From Streptomyces sp. NBC_00190 (lineage in GTDB: Bacteria; Actinomycetota; Actinomycetes; Streptomycetales; Streptomycetaceae), in the NCBI RefSeq assembly GCF_036203305.1, contig NZ_CP108131.1:5208001-5272000 (forward strand): a stretch of DNA of 64,000 nucleotides. The letters run 5' to 3'. Below, in pieces: positions 9,092 to 16,436 of the stretch. Within the stretch, counting starts at the first letter, position 1; the number at the start of each line of letters is the position of its first letter. Position numbers and translations under genes: made by a program. The notes beneath the pieces were generated by a model. That model was not told the DNA's origin. It saw only the letters and a program-made list of their open reading frames with translations, and searched no databases.

Positions 9092-10552
9092 ATGCGGGTA
9101 CTTCCTCCGGGAGCGCGCGGATACATCCTGTGCGCCGTCCTCGCGGCAGCCGCGTGCGTCGCCCCGGCCCTCGCCGGTTCCGATGCGCCCCGGGAGTCCG
9201 TGGCGCTGCTCGCCGTGCTCTACCTCGGCTGCGAGCTCGTGAAGAGCCGGCCGCTGCCGGGCGGCCGGGTTCCCGAGGGCATCGGCTCCTTCTTCCCCGT
9301 GGTGCTGGCCGCCGTCTTCCTGCTGCCGCCCGCCGCCGCCGCGCTCGTGGCGCTGCCCGGCGCCCTCGCGGGGACCGTGGTCCAACGGCCCGCCTGGGTG
9401 CGCCGGGTGTGGCACGGCGCGCAGCAGTCGATAGCCGCCTGGGCCGCCGGGCAGACGTACCAACTGCTGCGCGGCCCGGCGGCGCTGGGCTCCTCCGGGG
9501 GCTCCGGGCCGCCCGGTGCCGCGGACCCGCCCGTCTGGGTGGCCGACTTCCCGTACGTGATGCTCCCCGCGGCGGCCGCGGCCGTCGTCTTCTGCCTGGT
9601 GCTCACCGCCCTCGACGGAGGCGTCCTGGCCACCGCGGAACGCCGGCCCGCCGCCACCGCCTGGCGCGGACTGCTCACCCGGTCGCTCGCCCCGCACTGC
9701 GTGCACGGCCTGGCCGGGCTGATGATGGCCGTCATGTGGCGCAGCCCGTACGGTGTCCCGGCCGCGCTGCTCGTCCTCCTGCCGATGTACATCTCCTGCT
9801 GGGTCTTCGCCCAGTACCACCGCGAACGCGCCGCCCACCAGGCCACCATCCGCGCGCTCGTCCAGGCCGTCGACATCAAGGACCGCTACACGCGCGGCCA
9901 CAGCGAACGGGTCGGCCAGGCCTCCGCGATGATCGCCCGCGAGCTGGGCATGGCCGAGGACCGCCTGGAGGTCGTCCGCATCGCCGGGATCCTGCACGAC
10001 GTCGGCAAGCTCGGCGTCCCGACGCGGCTGCTGCGCAAGGACGGGCCGCTCACCCCGGAAGAGCGCCGCGTCATCGAACTGCACCCCGAGTACGGGCACG
10101 AGATGGTGCGCGGGATCGGCTTCCTCGGGGAGGCCCGGTCCGCGATCCTGCACCACCACGAGCGGGTCGACGGCTCCGGCTACCCGTACGGGCTGACCGG
10201 CGACCAGATCCCGGTACTGGCCCGGGTGGTGGCCGTGGCCGACGCCTTCGACGCGATGACCTCCACCCGCTCCTACAGCCGGGCCCGGCCCGTGGAGGCC
10301 GCCCTGGCGGAACTGGCGCGGTGCGCGGGGGCGCAGTTCGACCCGGCGATGGTGGGGGCCCTGACCGGGGCCGTCGGACGGCACGGCTGGCATCCGGTGG
10401 TCACCTCCGACGACGACCTCCAGGTGATCGGCGGCGGCTCGCCCACCGGGGGCGGGCCCGGGGCGCCGACCCTGCCCGCCCTGCCCGGCCAGGGCGCCGG
10501 CCCGGCCGTGGCCACCCCCGTGTCCCCCGCGCCACCGGGGGCCGGCACGTGA
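9092..10552 (+). CDS. Membrane-anchored HD-GYP domain protein (probable cyclic-di-GMP phosphodiesterase)
   Basis: A 486-residue protein. The N-terminal ~255 residues hold about seven hydrophobic segments, followed by an HD-GYP domain. The catalytic signatures are complete: HSERV, HDVGK (His302-Asp303), HPEYGH, HHHERVDGSGYP and the late DAFDAMTS. HD-GYP proteins hydrolyse cyclic di-GMP, a developmental signal in Streptomyces. The last ~50 residues are Gly/Pro-rich. The ATG at 9092 follows GGGGAGGAG; the in-frame upstream part looks non-coding. The stop overlaps the next gene by 4 bp (GTGA), suggesting a coupled pair of sensors. Confidence 0.9.
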   Translation: MRVLPPGARGYILCAVLAAAACVAPALAGSDAPRESVALLAVLYLGCELVKSRPLPGGRVPEGIGSFFPVVLAAVFLLPPAAAALVALPGALAGTVVQRPAWVRRVWHGAQQSIAAWAAGQTYQLLRGPAALGSSGGSGPPGAADPPVWVADFPYVMLPAAAAAVVFCLVLTALDGGVLATAERRPAATAWRGLLTRSLAPHCVHGLAGLMMAVMWRSPYGVPAALLVLLPMYISCWVFAQYHRERAAHQATIRALVQAVDIKDRYTRGHSERVGQASAMIARELGMAEDRLEVVRIAGILHDVGKLGVPTRLLRKDGPLTPEERRVIELHPEYGHEMVRGIGFLGEARSAILHHHERVDGSGYPYGLTGDQIPVLARVVAVADAFDAMTSTRSYSRARPVEAALAELARCAGAQFDPAMVGALTGAVGRHGWHPVVTSDDDLQVIGGGSPTGGGPGAPTLPALPGQGAGPAVATPVSPAPPGAGT

Positions 10553-11808
10553 GGCCGGCCGCCGTCTGGACCGTGCGGGGCGCGGCCGCAGCACTCACCG
10601 CCGTCGGGCTCGGGCACACCCTGTGGAACGGGCTCGCCGAACCCGGCACCGCCCTGGCCTTCGGGATCCTGATCACCATCGGCGAGCTCGCCCGCCGGGA
10701 GCGCCGCGAACCCACCGACCGCCGGCCCGCGCCGCTCGGCTCCGCCGGAGCCCTCGCCTACGCCCTGCTAGGCCAGCTCGCCGGGCGGCCCACCCACCAC
10801 GGGGTGCTGCAGATCGTCGCGGTCGTCGTAGCGGCCGCCCTCGCCGGGGCCGTCCCGCACGTCGCCCGGGGCCGCGGCCCCGCCGTGGACCACGTCGCCC
10901 GCCGGGTCCTCACCGTCGCCTTCGCCGCCGTCTGTTTCCAGCCTCTCTACAACTCGGGCCGCCTGGAGGAGCGGGTGGGCCAGGGCCCGTACCTCGTCCT
11001 CTTCCTGCTCCTCCTCCTCGGCCTCACCGCCCTGTGCGACGCGGTGCTCGCCGCCGCCCTCGCCGCGGCCCGGACCGGCTGGCCGTACGGGCCCCTGCTC
11101 CGCGACGAGCTGCGCGCCCAGCTCGGCATCGGCTCGGCGATCTGCGCCACGGGCGTCGTGATGGCCCTCGGCGTGGCCGGCGCGGGGCTGTGGGCCCTGC
11201 CCGTGTTCAGCGTGCCGTTGCTGCTGACCCAGATGTCCTTCCACCGGATCACCGCGATCCGCACCACCTACCGCCAGACCATCACCTCCCTGGCCCGGGC
11301 CACGGAGATCGCCGGCTACACCCCGCCCGGCCACTCCCGCCGGGTCGCCTCCCTGAGCTGCGCCGTCGGCCGGGAGCTGGGGCTGTCGGAGCGGGAGCTC
11401 ACGGTGCTGGAGTACGCCGCGCTGATGCACGACATCGGGCAGCTCTCCCTCGTCGACCCGGTCCCGGACGGGGCGACCGCGCAGCTGCCCGCCGCCGAAG
11501 CCCGGCGGATCGCCGAGCTGGGCGGGGAGGTGGCCCGCCAGACCGGGGTGCCGGCCGAGGTCGCCGTGGTGGTGGAGCGGCAGGCGGATCCCTACCGGGA
11601 GCAGCCCGTCGCCGCCCGCATCGTGCGGGCGGTGAACGCGTACGACGACCTGGTCGGCGGGAACCGTCACCCGGGCGGCTCACTGGCCGCTCTGGAGCAG
11701 CTCCGCCTGGGCACCGGGCACGAGTACCAGCCGGAGGTCGTGGAGGGCTTGGCGAGGGTTCTGGCCAGGGGTGGACGTGACAGAGTTGTTCCTGTCCAAC
11801 CTGGGTAA
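10549..11808 (+). CDS. Second membrane HD-domain protein with degenerate GYP motif
   Basis: A 419-residue protein with ~220 residues of membrane segments followed by an HD domain. It is clearly related to the preceding gene. HDIGQ replaces HDxGK, and where the first protein has HHERVDGSGYP this one has VERQADPYREQP, so the GYP loop and two metal/phosphate ligands are missing. It may therefore be catalytically dead, a regulator or partner of the first protein; this is inference. The GTG at 10549 overlaps the upstream stop codon, giving tight coupling. No separate promoter was seen. Confidence 0.85.
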   Translation: MRPAAVWTVRGAAAALTAVGLGHTLWNGLAEPGTALAFGILITIGELARRERREPTDRRPAPLGSAGALAYALLGQLAGRPTHHGVLQIVAVVVAAALAGAVPHVARGRGPAVDHVARRVLTVAFAAVCFQPLYNSGRLEERVGQGPYLVLFLLLLLGLTALCDAVLAAALAAARTGWPYGPLLRDELRAQLGIGSAICATGVVMALGVAGAGLWALPVFSVPLLLTQMSFHRITAIRTTYRQTITSLARATEIAGYTPPGHSRRVASLSCAVGRELGLSERELTVLEYAALMHDIGQLSLVDPVPDGATAQLPAAEARRIAELGGEVARQTGVPAEVAVVVERQADPYREQPVAARIVRAVNAYDDLVGGNRHPGGSLAALEQLRLGTGHEYQPEVVEGLARVLARGGRDRVVPVQPG

Positions 11809-11913
11809 CCCATGGGTAATGAGCGGCCGTCCGAGTGGGCATGGTTGGATGCCTGTAAGAGGGACCGTGAGAGTGTCCGCAAGGTTGCACTGTAGGACCG
11901 GCAGGCGGGAATC

Positions 11914-12924
11914 GTGAGGATCTTCGGGAAGGTACGGCATCGGCCCTCCGCCTCGTGGCGGCAGGCCACCGACCGCGCGTTCACGCTGATCGGCGACGGG
12001 CGGTACGAGGACGCGGGGGCGCTCCTGACCAGAGCCGCGGACCTGGAGCCCTGGCTGTCCGAGTCCTGGTTCAACCTGGCTCTGCTGCACAAGTTCCGGC
12101 ACGACTGGGAGCAGGCGCGGTCCGCCGGGCTGCGCGCCGTGGCCCTGCTGGACCGGGAGACCGGCGCCCCGGACTGGTGGAACGTGGGGATCGCCGCGAC
12201 CGCCCTGCAGGACTGGCCGCTGGCCAGGCGGGCCTGGCAGGCGTACGGGCTCAAGGTGCCCGGCGACCCGCACGGTGCCGGAGCGGGCAACGGGAAGCAC
12301 GGCGGTGAGCCGGTCGGCATGGAGCTCGGCAGCGCAGCCGTGCGGCTGTCGCCCGAGGGCGAGGCCGAGGTGGTCTGGGGCCGCCGGCTGGACCCGGCCC
12401 GCATCGAGGTCCTGTCGATCCCGCTGCCCTCCTCGGGGCGCCGCTGGGGCGAGGTGGTGCTCCACGACGGGGTCCCGCACGGCGAGCGGGTCACCGCGGC
12501 CGGACCCTCGTACCCGGTCTTCGACGAGATCGAGCTGTGGGCGCCGTCGCCGGTGCCGACCTGGGTGGTGCTGCTGGAGGCGGCCGGCGAGACGGACCGC
12601 GACGCGCTGGAGCAGCTGGCCGCGGACGCGGGCTTCGCCGCCGAGGACTGGTCCTCGTCGGTGCGGCTGCTGTGCCGGACCTGTTCGGAGAGCGAGATGC
12701 CGAGCGACGAGGGGGACGGGGAGCACCTGGACCCGCACGACCACAGCGAGCCGGGGCACCCCGGACCGCTGGGTCACCGCACGGCCGGTTCCGGATCTCT
12801 GTGGGTGCCCGAGCGGGAGTGCGGCATCGCGGCTCCGGCCGGCCTGGTGCGCGGACTGCTCGACGGCTGGGTCGCCGACAGCCCGGACAGCCGGGAGTGG
12901 CGGGATCTCGAAGAAGTCTGCTGA
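11914..12924 (+). CDS. TPR-repeat protein
   Basis: A 336-residue cytoplasmic protein. Residues ~15-115 contain about three TPR-like helical pairs ([54 protein letters not shown]). The C-terminal half is conserved in Streptomyces but has no recognised catalytic motif. It has a pair CRTC near residue 250 and a His/Asp/Glu-rich stretch (~260-280). It starts with GTG 105 bp after the HD gene and lies 56 bp before def, so it may be cotranscribed with def. The function is unknown; TPRs usually mediate protein contacts. Confidence 0.78.
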   Translation: MRIFGKVRHRPSASWRQATDRAFTLIGDGRYEDAGALLTRAADLEPWLSESWFNLALLHKFRHDWEQARSAGLRAVALLDRETGAPDWWNVGIAATALQDWPLARRAWQAYGLKVPGDPHGAGAGNGKHGGEPVGMELGSAAVRLSPEGEAEVVWGRRLDPARIEVLSIPLPSSGRRWGEVVLHDGVPHGERVTAAGPSYPVFDEIELWAPSPVPTWVVLLEAAGETDRDALEQLAADAGFAAEDWSSSVRLLCRTCSESEMPSDEGDGEHLDPHDHSEPGHPGPLGHRTAGSGSLWVPERECGIAAPAGLVRGLLDGWVADSPDSREWRDLEEVC

Positions 12925-12980
12925 GCCGGGCCGTAGGCTGTACGGGCACATCGGTGACTTACGGAAGGCGTACGGCGGAT

Positions 12981-13634
12981 ATGGCGCAGCAGGAGAACGA
13001 GGTTGTCGAGGCCGAGGCGGCCGGTACCGAGGTGAACGACGGGTACGTCGTGGACACCGAGGACTGTGCGGAGCGCGAGCTCGCCCACCGCGAGCGCGGC
13101 ACCGCCCGCCCGATCACGGTGGTCGGCAACCCGGTCCTGCACCGCGAGTGCAAGGACGTCACCGAGTTCGGCGACGAGCTGGCGCAGCTGATCGACGACA
13201 TGTTCGCCAGCCAGAAGGCCGCAGAGGGTGTGGGCCTGGCCGCGAACCAGATCGGCGTGGACGCCAAGGTCTTCGTGTACGACTGCCCGGACGACGACGG
13301 CGTGCGGCACACCGGTGTCGTGGTCAATCCGAAGCTCGTGGAGCTGCCGGCCGGCGCGCGGGTGCTGGACGACTCCAACGAGGGCTGCCTGTCGGTCCCG
13401 ACGGCGTACGCCTCGCTGGCCCGCCCGGACTACGCCGAGGTCGAGGGCCACGACGCGCAGGGCAACCCGATCAAGGTGCGCGGCACCGGCTACTTCGCGC
13501 GCTGCCTGCAGCACGAGACCGACCACCTGTACGGGTACCTGTACATCGACCGGCTCTCGAAGCGGGACCGCAAGGACGCCCTGCGGCAGATGGAAGAGGG
13601 CACCCCGCGTTACGAGACCGTCCCGAACGACTGA
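12981..13634 (+). CDS. def: Peptide deformylase
   Basis: Removes the formyl group from the N-terminal methionine of new proteins, a metal-dependent cytoplasmic step. The three family motifs are intact: [10 protein letters not shown] (motif 1), EGCLSVP (motif 2, metal-binding Cys) and HETDHLYG (motif 3, HExxH). The protein is 217 residues. About 45 N-terminal residues, acidic and not part of the fold, precede the catalytic domain, as in other Streptomyces deformylases. The ATG at 12981 is chosen because it gives the usual length; the Shine-Dalgarno (GGAAGG) is rather distant. A very long hairpin follows. Confidence 0.95.
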   Translation: MAQQENEVVEAEAAGTEVNDGYVVDTEDCAERELAHRERGTARPITVVGNPVLHRECKDVTEFGDELAQLIDDMFASQKAAEGVGLAANQIGVDAKVFVYDCPDDDGVRHTGVVVNPKLVELPAGARVLDDSNEGCLSVPTAYASLARPDYAEVEGHDAQGNPIKVRGTGYFARCLQHETDHLYGYLYIDRLSKRDRKDALRQMEEGTPRYETVPND

Positions 13635-13653
13635 TCTCCCGCGGCGTACGCAC

Positions 13654-13711
13654 GCGCACCTGCGGCAGGACCCCGATCCGGAACCGGATCGGGGTCCTGC
13701 CGCAGGTGCGC
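13654..13711. terminator. 28-bp perfect inverted repeat, bidirectional terminator
   Basis: The arms 13654-13681 and 13684-13711 are exact reverse complements separated by two bases. It lies between def and the convergent secreted-peptide gene. Its length is above normal for a terminator in this window, and it has no T run. Confidence 0.8.
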
Positions 13712-13722
13712 ACGGCTCTGGA

Positions 13723-13914
13723 CTAGCGCGGGGCAGAACCCCAGCCGCTGTCGCCGGGAACGGGGTTCGACGCGGCGTCGGCCGGAGCCGCGCCCCAGCC
13801 GCTGTCGACTGGTGCGAAACCCCAGCCGCTGTCCGCGGAAGCGGTCGCGGCCGCGCCGCCGACGAGCAGAACGGCGAACGCGGCGGCGGCGAGGATACGG
13901 GCGGTACGGGTCAT
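13723..13914 (-). CDS. Small secreted peptide with three DSGWG repeats
   Basis: A 63-residue protein. Residues 1-27 form a classical signal peptide (MTRTARIL, a hydrophobic core, then ATASA), with predicted cleavage before DSGWG. The mature ~36 residues contain DSGWG three times, each followed by a short Ala/Pro linker ending in FAP, AAP or SAP. There is no cysteine, so it is neither a chaplin nor a lanthipeptide-like precursor with Cys rings. No maturation enzyme is encoded next to it. I do not recognise the family. The ATG at 13914 is followed 12 bp downstream of the stop by the shared terminator with def. Confidence 0.75.
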   Translation of the reverse strand: MTRTARILAAAAFAVLLVGGAAATASADSGWGFAPVDSGWGAAPADAASNPVPGDSGWGSAPR

Positions 13915-14065
13915 AGCAGGCCCCCCTGGGCAGTGGTGAGCGGCGCGAGGCCGGACGCTGTACGGGTGCGGCCAGATCAGGCCTCATCACGGTACGATAC
14001 CGCTTGACTACGCAGGGACTTGGTTTGGGCCAAAGGTTCCCTGTTTCTCGGCCAGAGCGTACCGG

Positions 14066-15034
14066 TCAGGCCGCGGCCTGCGGCCCCCGGAAGGTGCGCC
14101 TGAAGGCGTTCGGCGTGGTGCCGAGCGTCCGCAGGAAGTGGTGGCGCAGGGCGGCCGCGTTGCCGAAGCCGCACCGGCCCGCGATCGCGTCGACGGTCTC
14201 GTCGGTGGACTCCAGCAACTCCTGGGCCAGCAGGACCCGCTGGCGGAGCACCCACTGGTACGGGGTGGTGCCGGTCTCCTGGAGGAAGCGGCGGGCGAAG
14301 GTGCGCGGCGACATGTGCGCGCGCTCCGCGAGCTGCTCGACGGTGATCTCGCCGTCCAGGTGGCGGGCCATCCACCCGATCACCTCGCCCACCGTGTCGC
14401 AGGCCGTGCGGGGGAGCGGGCGCCGGATGAACTGCGCCTGCCCGCCGTCCCGGTGCGGCGGTACGACCATCCGCCGCGCGATGGTGTTGGCCACCTCGGC
14501 GCCCTGCTCCTGCCGTACCACGTGCAGGCAGGCGTCGATGCCCGAGGCGGTGCCCGCCGAGGTGATCACCTGGCCCTCGTCCACGTACAGCACGTCGGGG
14601 TCGACCAGGGCTCGCGGGTAGCGGCGCGTCAGGGTCGGGGCGTGCATCCAGTGGGTGGTGCAGCGGCGGCCGTCGAGCAGGCCGGCCGCGCCCAGCATGA
14701 AGGCCCCGTTGCACACGCTCAGCACCCGTGCCCCCCGGTCCACGGCCCGGCGCAGGGCCGCCAGCAGCGGCTCGGGGTACTCGCGGGTCGCGGCCCGGCG
14801 GTCGGCCGGCACGCAGATCAGGTCCGCGCTCTCCAGTCGCTCCAGGCCGTACGGGACGACGATCTCGAAATGCCCGTCGCCGGTCGGGGAGCGCCGCTCC
14901 TGCGCCGCACATACGGCGAAGTCGTAGACCGGCAGTCCCATGTCGCTGCGGTCGATTCCGAAGACCTCGCAGAAGATCCCCAGCTCGAACGGGGCGACAC
15001 CGTCGACGAGAGCCACGGCCACATTGGTCAGCAT
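14066..15034 (-). CDS. GlxA-type AraC-family regulator (possible NrdS)
   Basis: A 322-residue regulator. The N-terminal DJ-1/PfpI-like domain (~1-165) begins VALVDGVAPFELG. The C-terminal domain has two AraC helix-turn-helices (AERAHMSPRTFARRF and AGRCGFGNAAALRHHF). The ATG at 15034 gives the usual family start; the frame continues upstream to 15124 without homology. In S. coelicolor an AraC-like gene, nrdS, follows nrdAB. This gene has the right place and strand, but here a small opposite-strand gene and a hairpin intervene, so cotranscription with nrdAB is doubtful and the symbol is withheld. Confidence 0.87.
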   Translation of the reverse strand: MLTNVAVALVDGVAPFELGIFCEVFGIDRSDMGLPVYDFAVCAAQERRSPTGDGHFEIVVPYGLERLESADLICVPADRRAATREYPEPLLAALRRAVDRGARVLSVCNGAFMLGAAGLLDGRRCTTHWMHAPTLTRRYPRALVDPDVLYVDEGQVITSAGTASGIDACLHVVRQEQGAEVANTIARRMVVPPHRDGGQAQFIRRPLPRTACDTVGEVIGWMARHLDGEITVEQLAERAHMSPRTFARRFLQETGTTPYQWVLRQRVLLAQELLESTDETVDAIAGRCGFGNAAALRHHFLRTLGTTPNAFRRTFRGPQAAA

Positions 15035-15116
15035 GGCCCCAGTGTGGCAGTAATTCGTTCTTTGATGACAGTCCTGCCACTCGTCGATCATGGCCGAACA
15101 GGCGGACAGTGGAGGT

Positions 15117-15341
15117 ATGAGCACTTTCGTGAACTACCTCGCCGTTCTGGTCATCGCCGCCGTCTTGCTCGGGCCCAGCCTGTACGGGGCGCGCGGCGAC
15201 CGGCGGATCGACCGGCAGCTGCGGGCCGCCGCGACCCGGCTGGTGTGGCTGCCCCGCCAGCGAGCGGGCGGTCTGCCGCCCACCCCGCGCCGGCGCGGCA
15301 TCCGGTTCGTCACCTGGCGTCGGGGACGCATGGCCCACTGA
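15117..15341 (+). CDS. Small single-span membrane protein, unknown function
   Basis: A 74-residue protein with an N-terminal membrane helix (FVNYLAVLVIAAVLLGPSLY) and a very basic, Arg-rich C-terminus. It probably sits in the membrane with the basic part in the cytoplasm. GGAGGT directly abuts the ATG at 15117, which is too close for a normal Shine-Dalgarno. Translation might start at the in-frame GTG at 15129, or the mRNA may be nearly leaderless. It is divergent from the AraC-type gene and ends before the nrdB terminator. The family was not recognised. Confidence 0.6.
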   Translation: MSTFVNYLAVLVIAAVLLGPSLYGARGDRRIDRQLRAAATRLVWLPRQRAGGLPPTPRRRGIRFVTWRRGRMAH

Positions 15342-15361
15342 GCCCCGGCCCCCGAACGCGA

Positions 15362-15398
15362 GGAGCCGGAACGCGGTCGTCCTTCGCGTTCCGGCTCC
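15362..15398. terminator. Terminator downstream of nrdB
   Basis: A perfect 14-bp stem (15362-15375 with 15385-15398) and a 9-base loop lie between nrdB and the small membrane gene, whose 3' ends face each other. Confidence 0.8.
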
Positions 15399-15419
15399 GT
15401 GCGCACATGCGCGGACGGG

Positions 15420-16436
15420 CTAGAAGTCCTCGTCCAGGTCGACCGTGCCCTCGACCGCGACCTGGTAGGCCGACGGACGGCGCTCGAAGAAGTTCGTCAG
15501 CTCCTGGACGCCCTGCAGCTCCATGAAGGAGAACGGGTTCTGCGAGCCGTACACCGGCGGGAAGCCGAGGCGGACCAGTCGCTGGTCCGCGACGCACTCC
15601 AGGTACTCGCGCATCGACTCGGTGTTCATGCCCGGCAGGCCGTCGCCGCACAGGTCGCGGCCGAACTGCAGCTCCGCCTCCACGGCCTCCTTCAGCATGT
15701 CGGTGACCTGCTGCTGGAGCGCGTCGTCGAAGAGCTCCGGCTCCTCCTTGCGGACCGTGTCCACGACCTCGAACGCGAAGTTCATGTGCATGGTCTCGTC
15801 GCGGAACACCCAGTTGGTGCCGGTGGCCAGGCCGTGCAGCAGACCGCGCGAGCGGAACCAGTAGACGTACGCGAAGGCGCCGTAGAAGAACAGGCCCTCG
15901 ATGCACGCGGCGAAGCAGATCAGGTTCAGCAGGAAGCGGCGCCGGTCGGAAGCCGTCTCCAGCCGGTCGATCTTCTCGACCGAGTCCATCCACTTGAAGC
16001 AGAACTGCGCCTTCTCACGGATCGACGGGATCTCCTCGACCGCGTCGAAGGCGGCCGAGCGGTCGTCCGGGTCGGGCAGGTAGGTGTCGAGCAGCGTCAG
16101 GTAGAACTGGACGTGCACGGCCTCCTCGAACAGCTGGCGCGACAGGTACAGGCGCGCCTCCGGGGAGTTGATGTGCTTGTAGAGCGTCAGCACCAGGTTG
16201 TTGGAGACGATCGAGTCGCCCGTCGCGAAGAACGCGACCAGCCGGCCGATCATGTGCTGCTCGGAGGGCGTCAGCTTCGCCAGGTCGGCGACGTCCGAGT
16301 GGAGGTCGACCTCCTCGACGGTCCAGGTGTTCTTGATCGCGTCCCGGTAGCGCTCGTAGAAGTCCGGGTAGCGCATGGGGCGGAGCGTGAGCTCGAAGCC
16401 CGGGTCCAGGAGGTTCTTGTTGTCGGTGGAGCTCAT
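15420..16436 (-). CDS. nrdB: Class Ia ribonucleotide reductase, beta (radical) subunit
   Basis: A 338-residue subunit carrying the diiron-tyrosyl radical used by NrdA to make deoxyribonucleotides. Ligand motifs are visible: LFEEAVHVQFY (Glu, His), EGLFFYG and DETMHMNFAFE. The C-terminus ends in an acidic tail (VDLDEDF), as expected for docking to NrdA. The ATG overlaps the nrdA stop codon by one base (TAATG), so the two are translationally coupled and share the cobalamin riboswitch upstream of nrdA. Confidence 0.96.
   Translation of the reverse strand: MSSTDNKNLLDPGFELTLRPMRYPDFYERYRDAIKNTWTVEEVDLHSDVADLAKLTPSEQHMIGRLVAFFATGDSIVSNNLVLTLYKHINSPEARLYLSRQLFEEAVHVQFYLTLLDTYLPDPDDRSAAFDAVEEIPSIREKAQFCFKWMDSVEKIDRLETASDRRRFLLNLICFAACIEGLFFYGAFAYVYWFRSRGLLHGLATGTNWVFRDETMHMNFAFEVVDTVRKEEPELFDDALQQQVTDMLKEAVEAELQFGRDLCGDGLPGMNTESMREYLECVADQRLVRLGFPPVYGSQNPFSFMELQGVQELTNFFERRPSAYQVAVEGTVDLDEDF

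Noticed and set aside
13723..13914. Chaplin or lanthipeptide precursor
   Set aside because: No Cys at all and no chaplin-like hydrophobic repeat; the repeats are DSGWG only.
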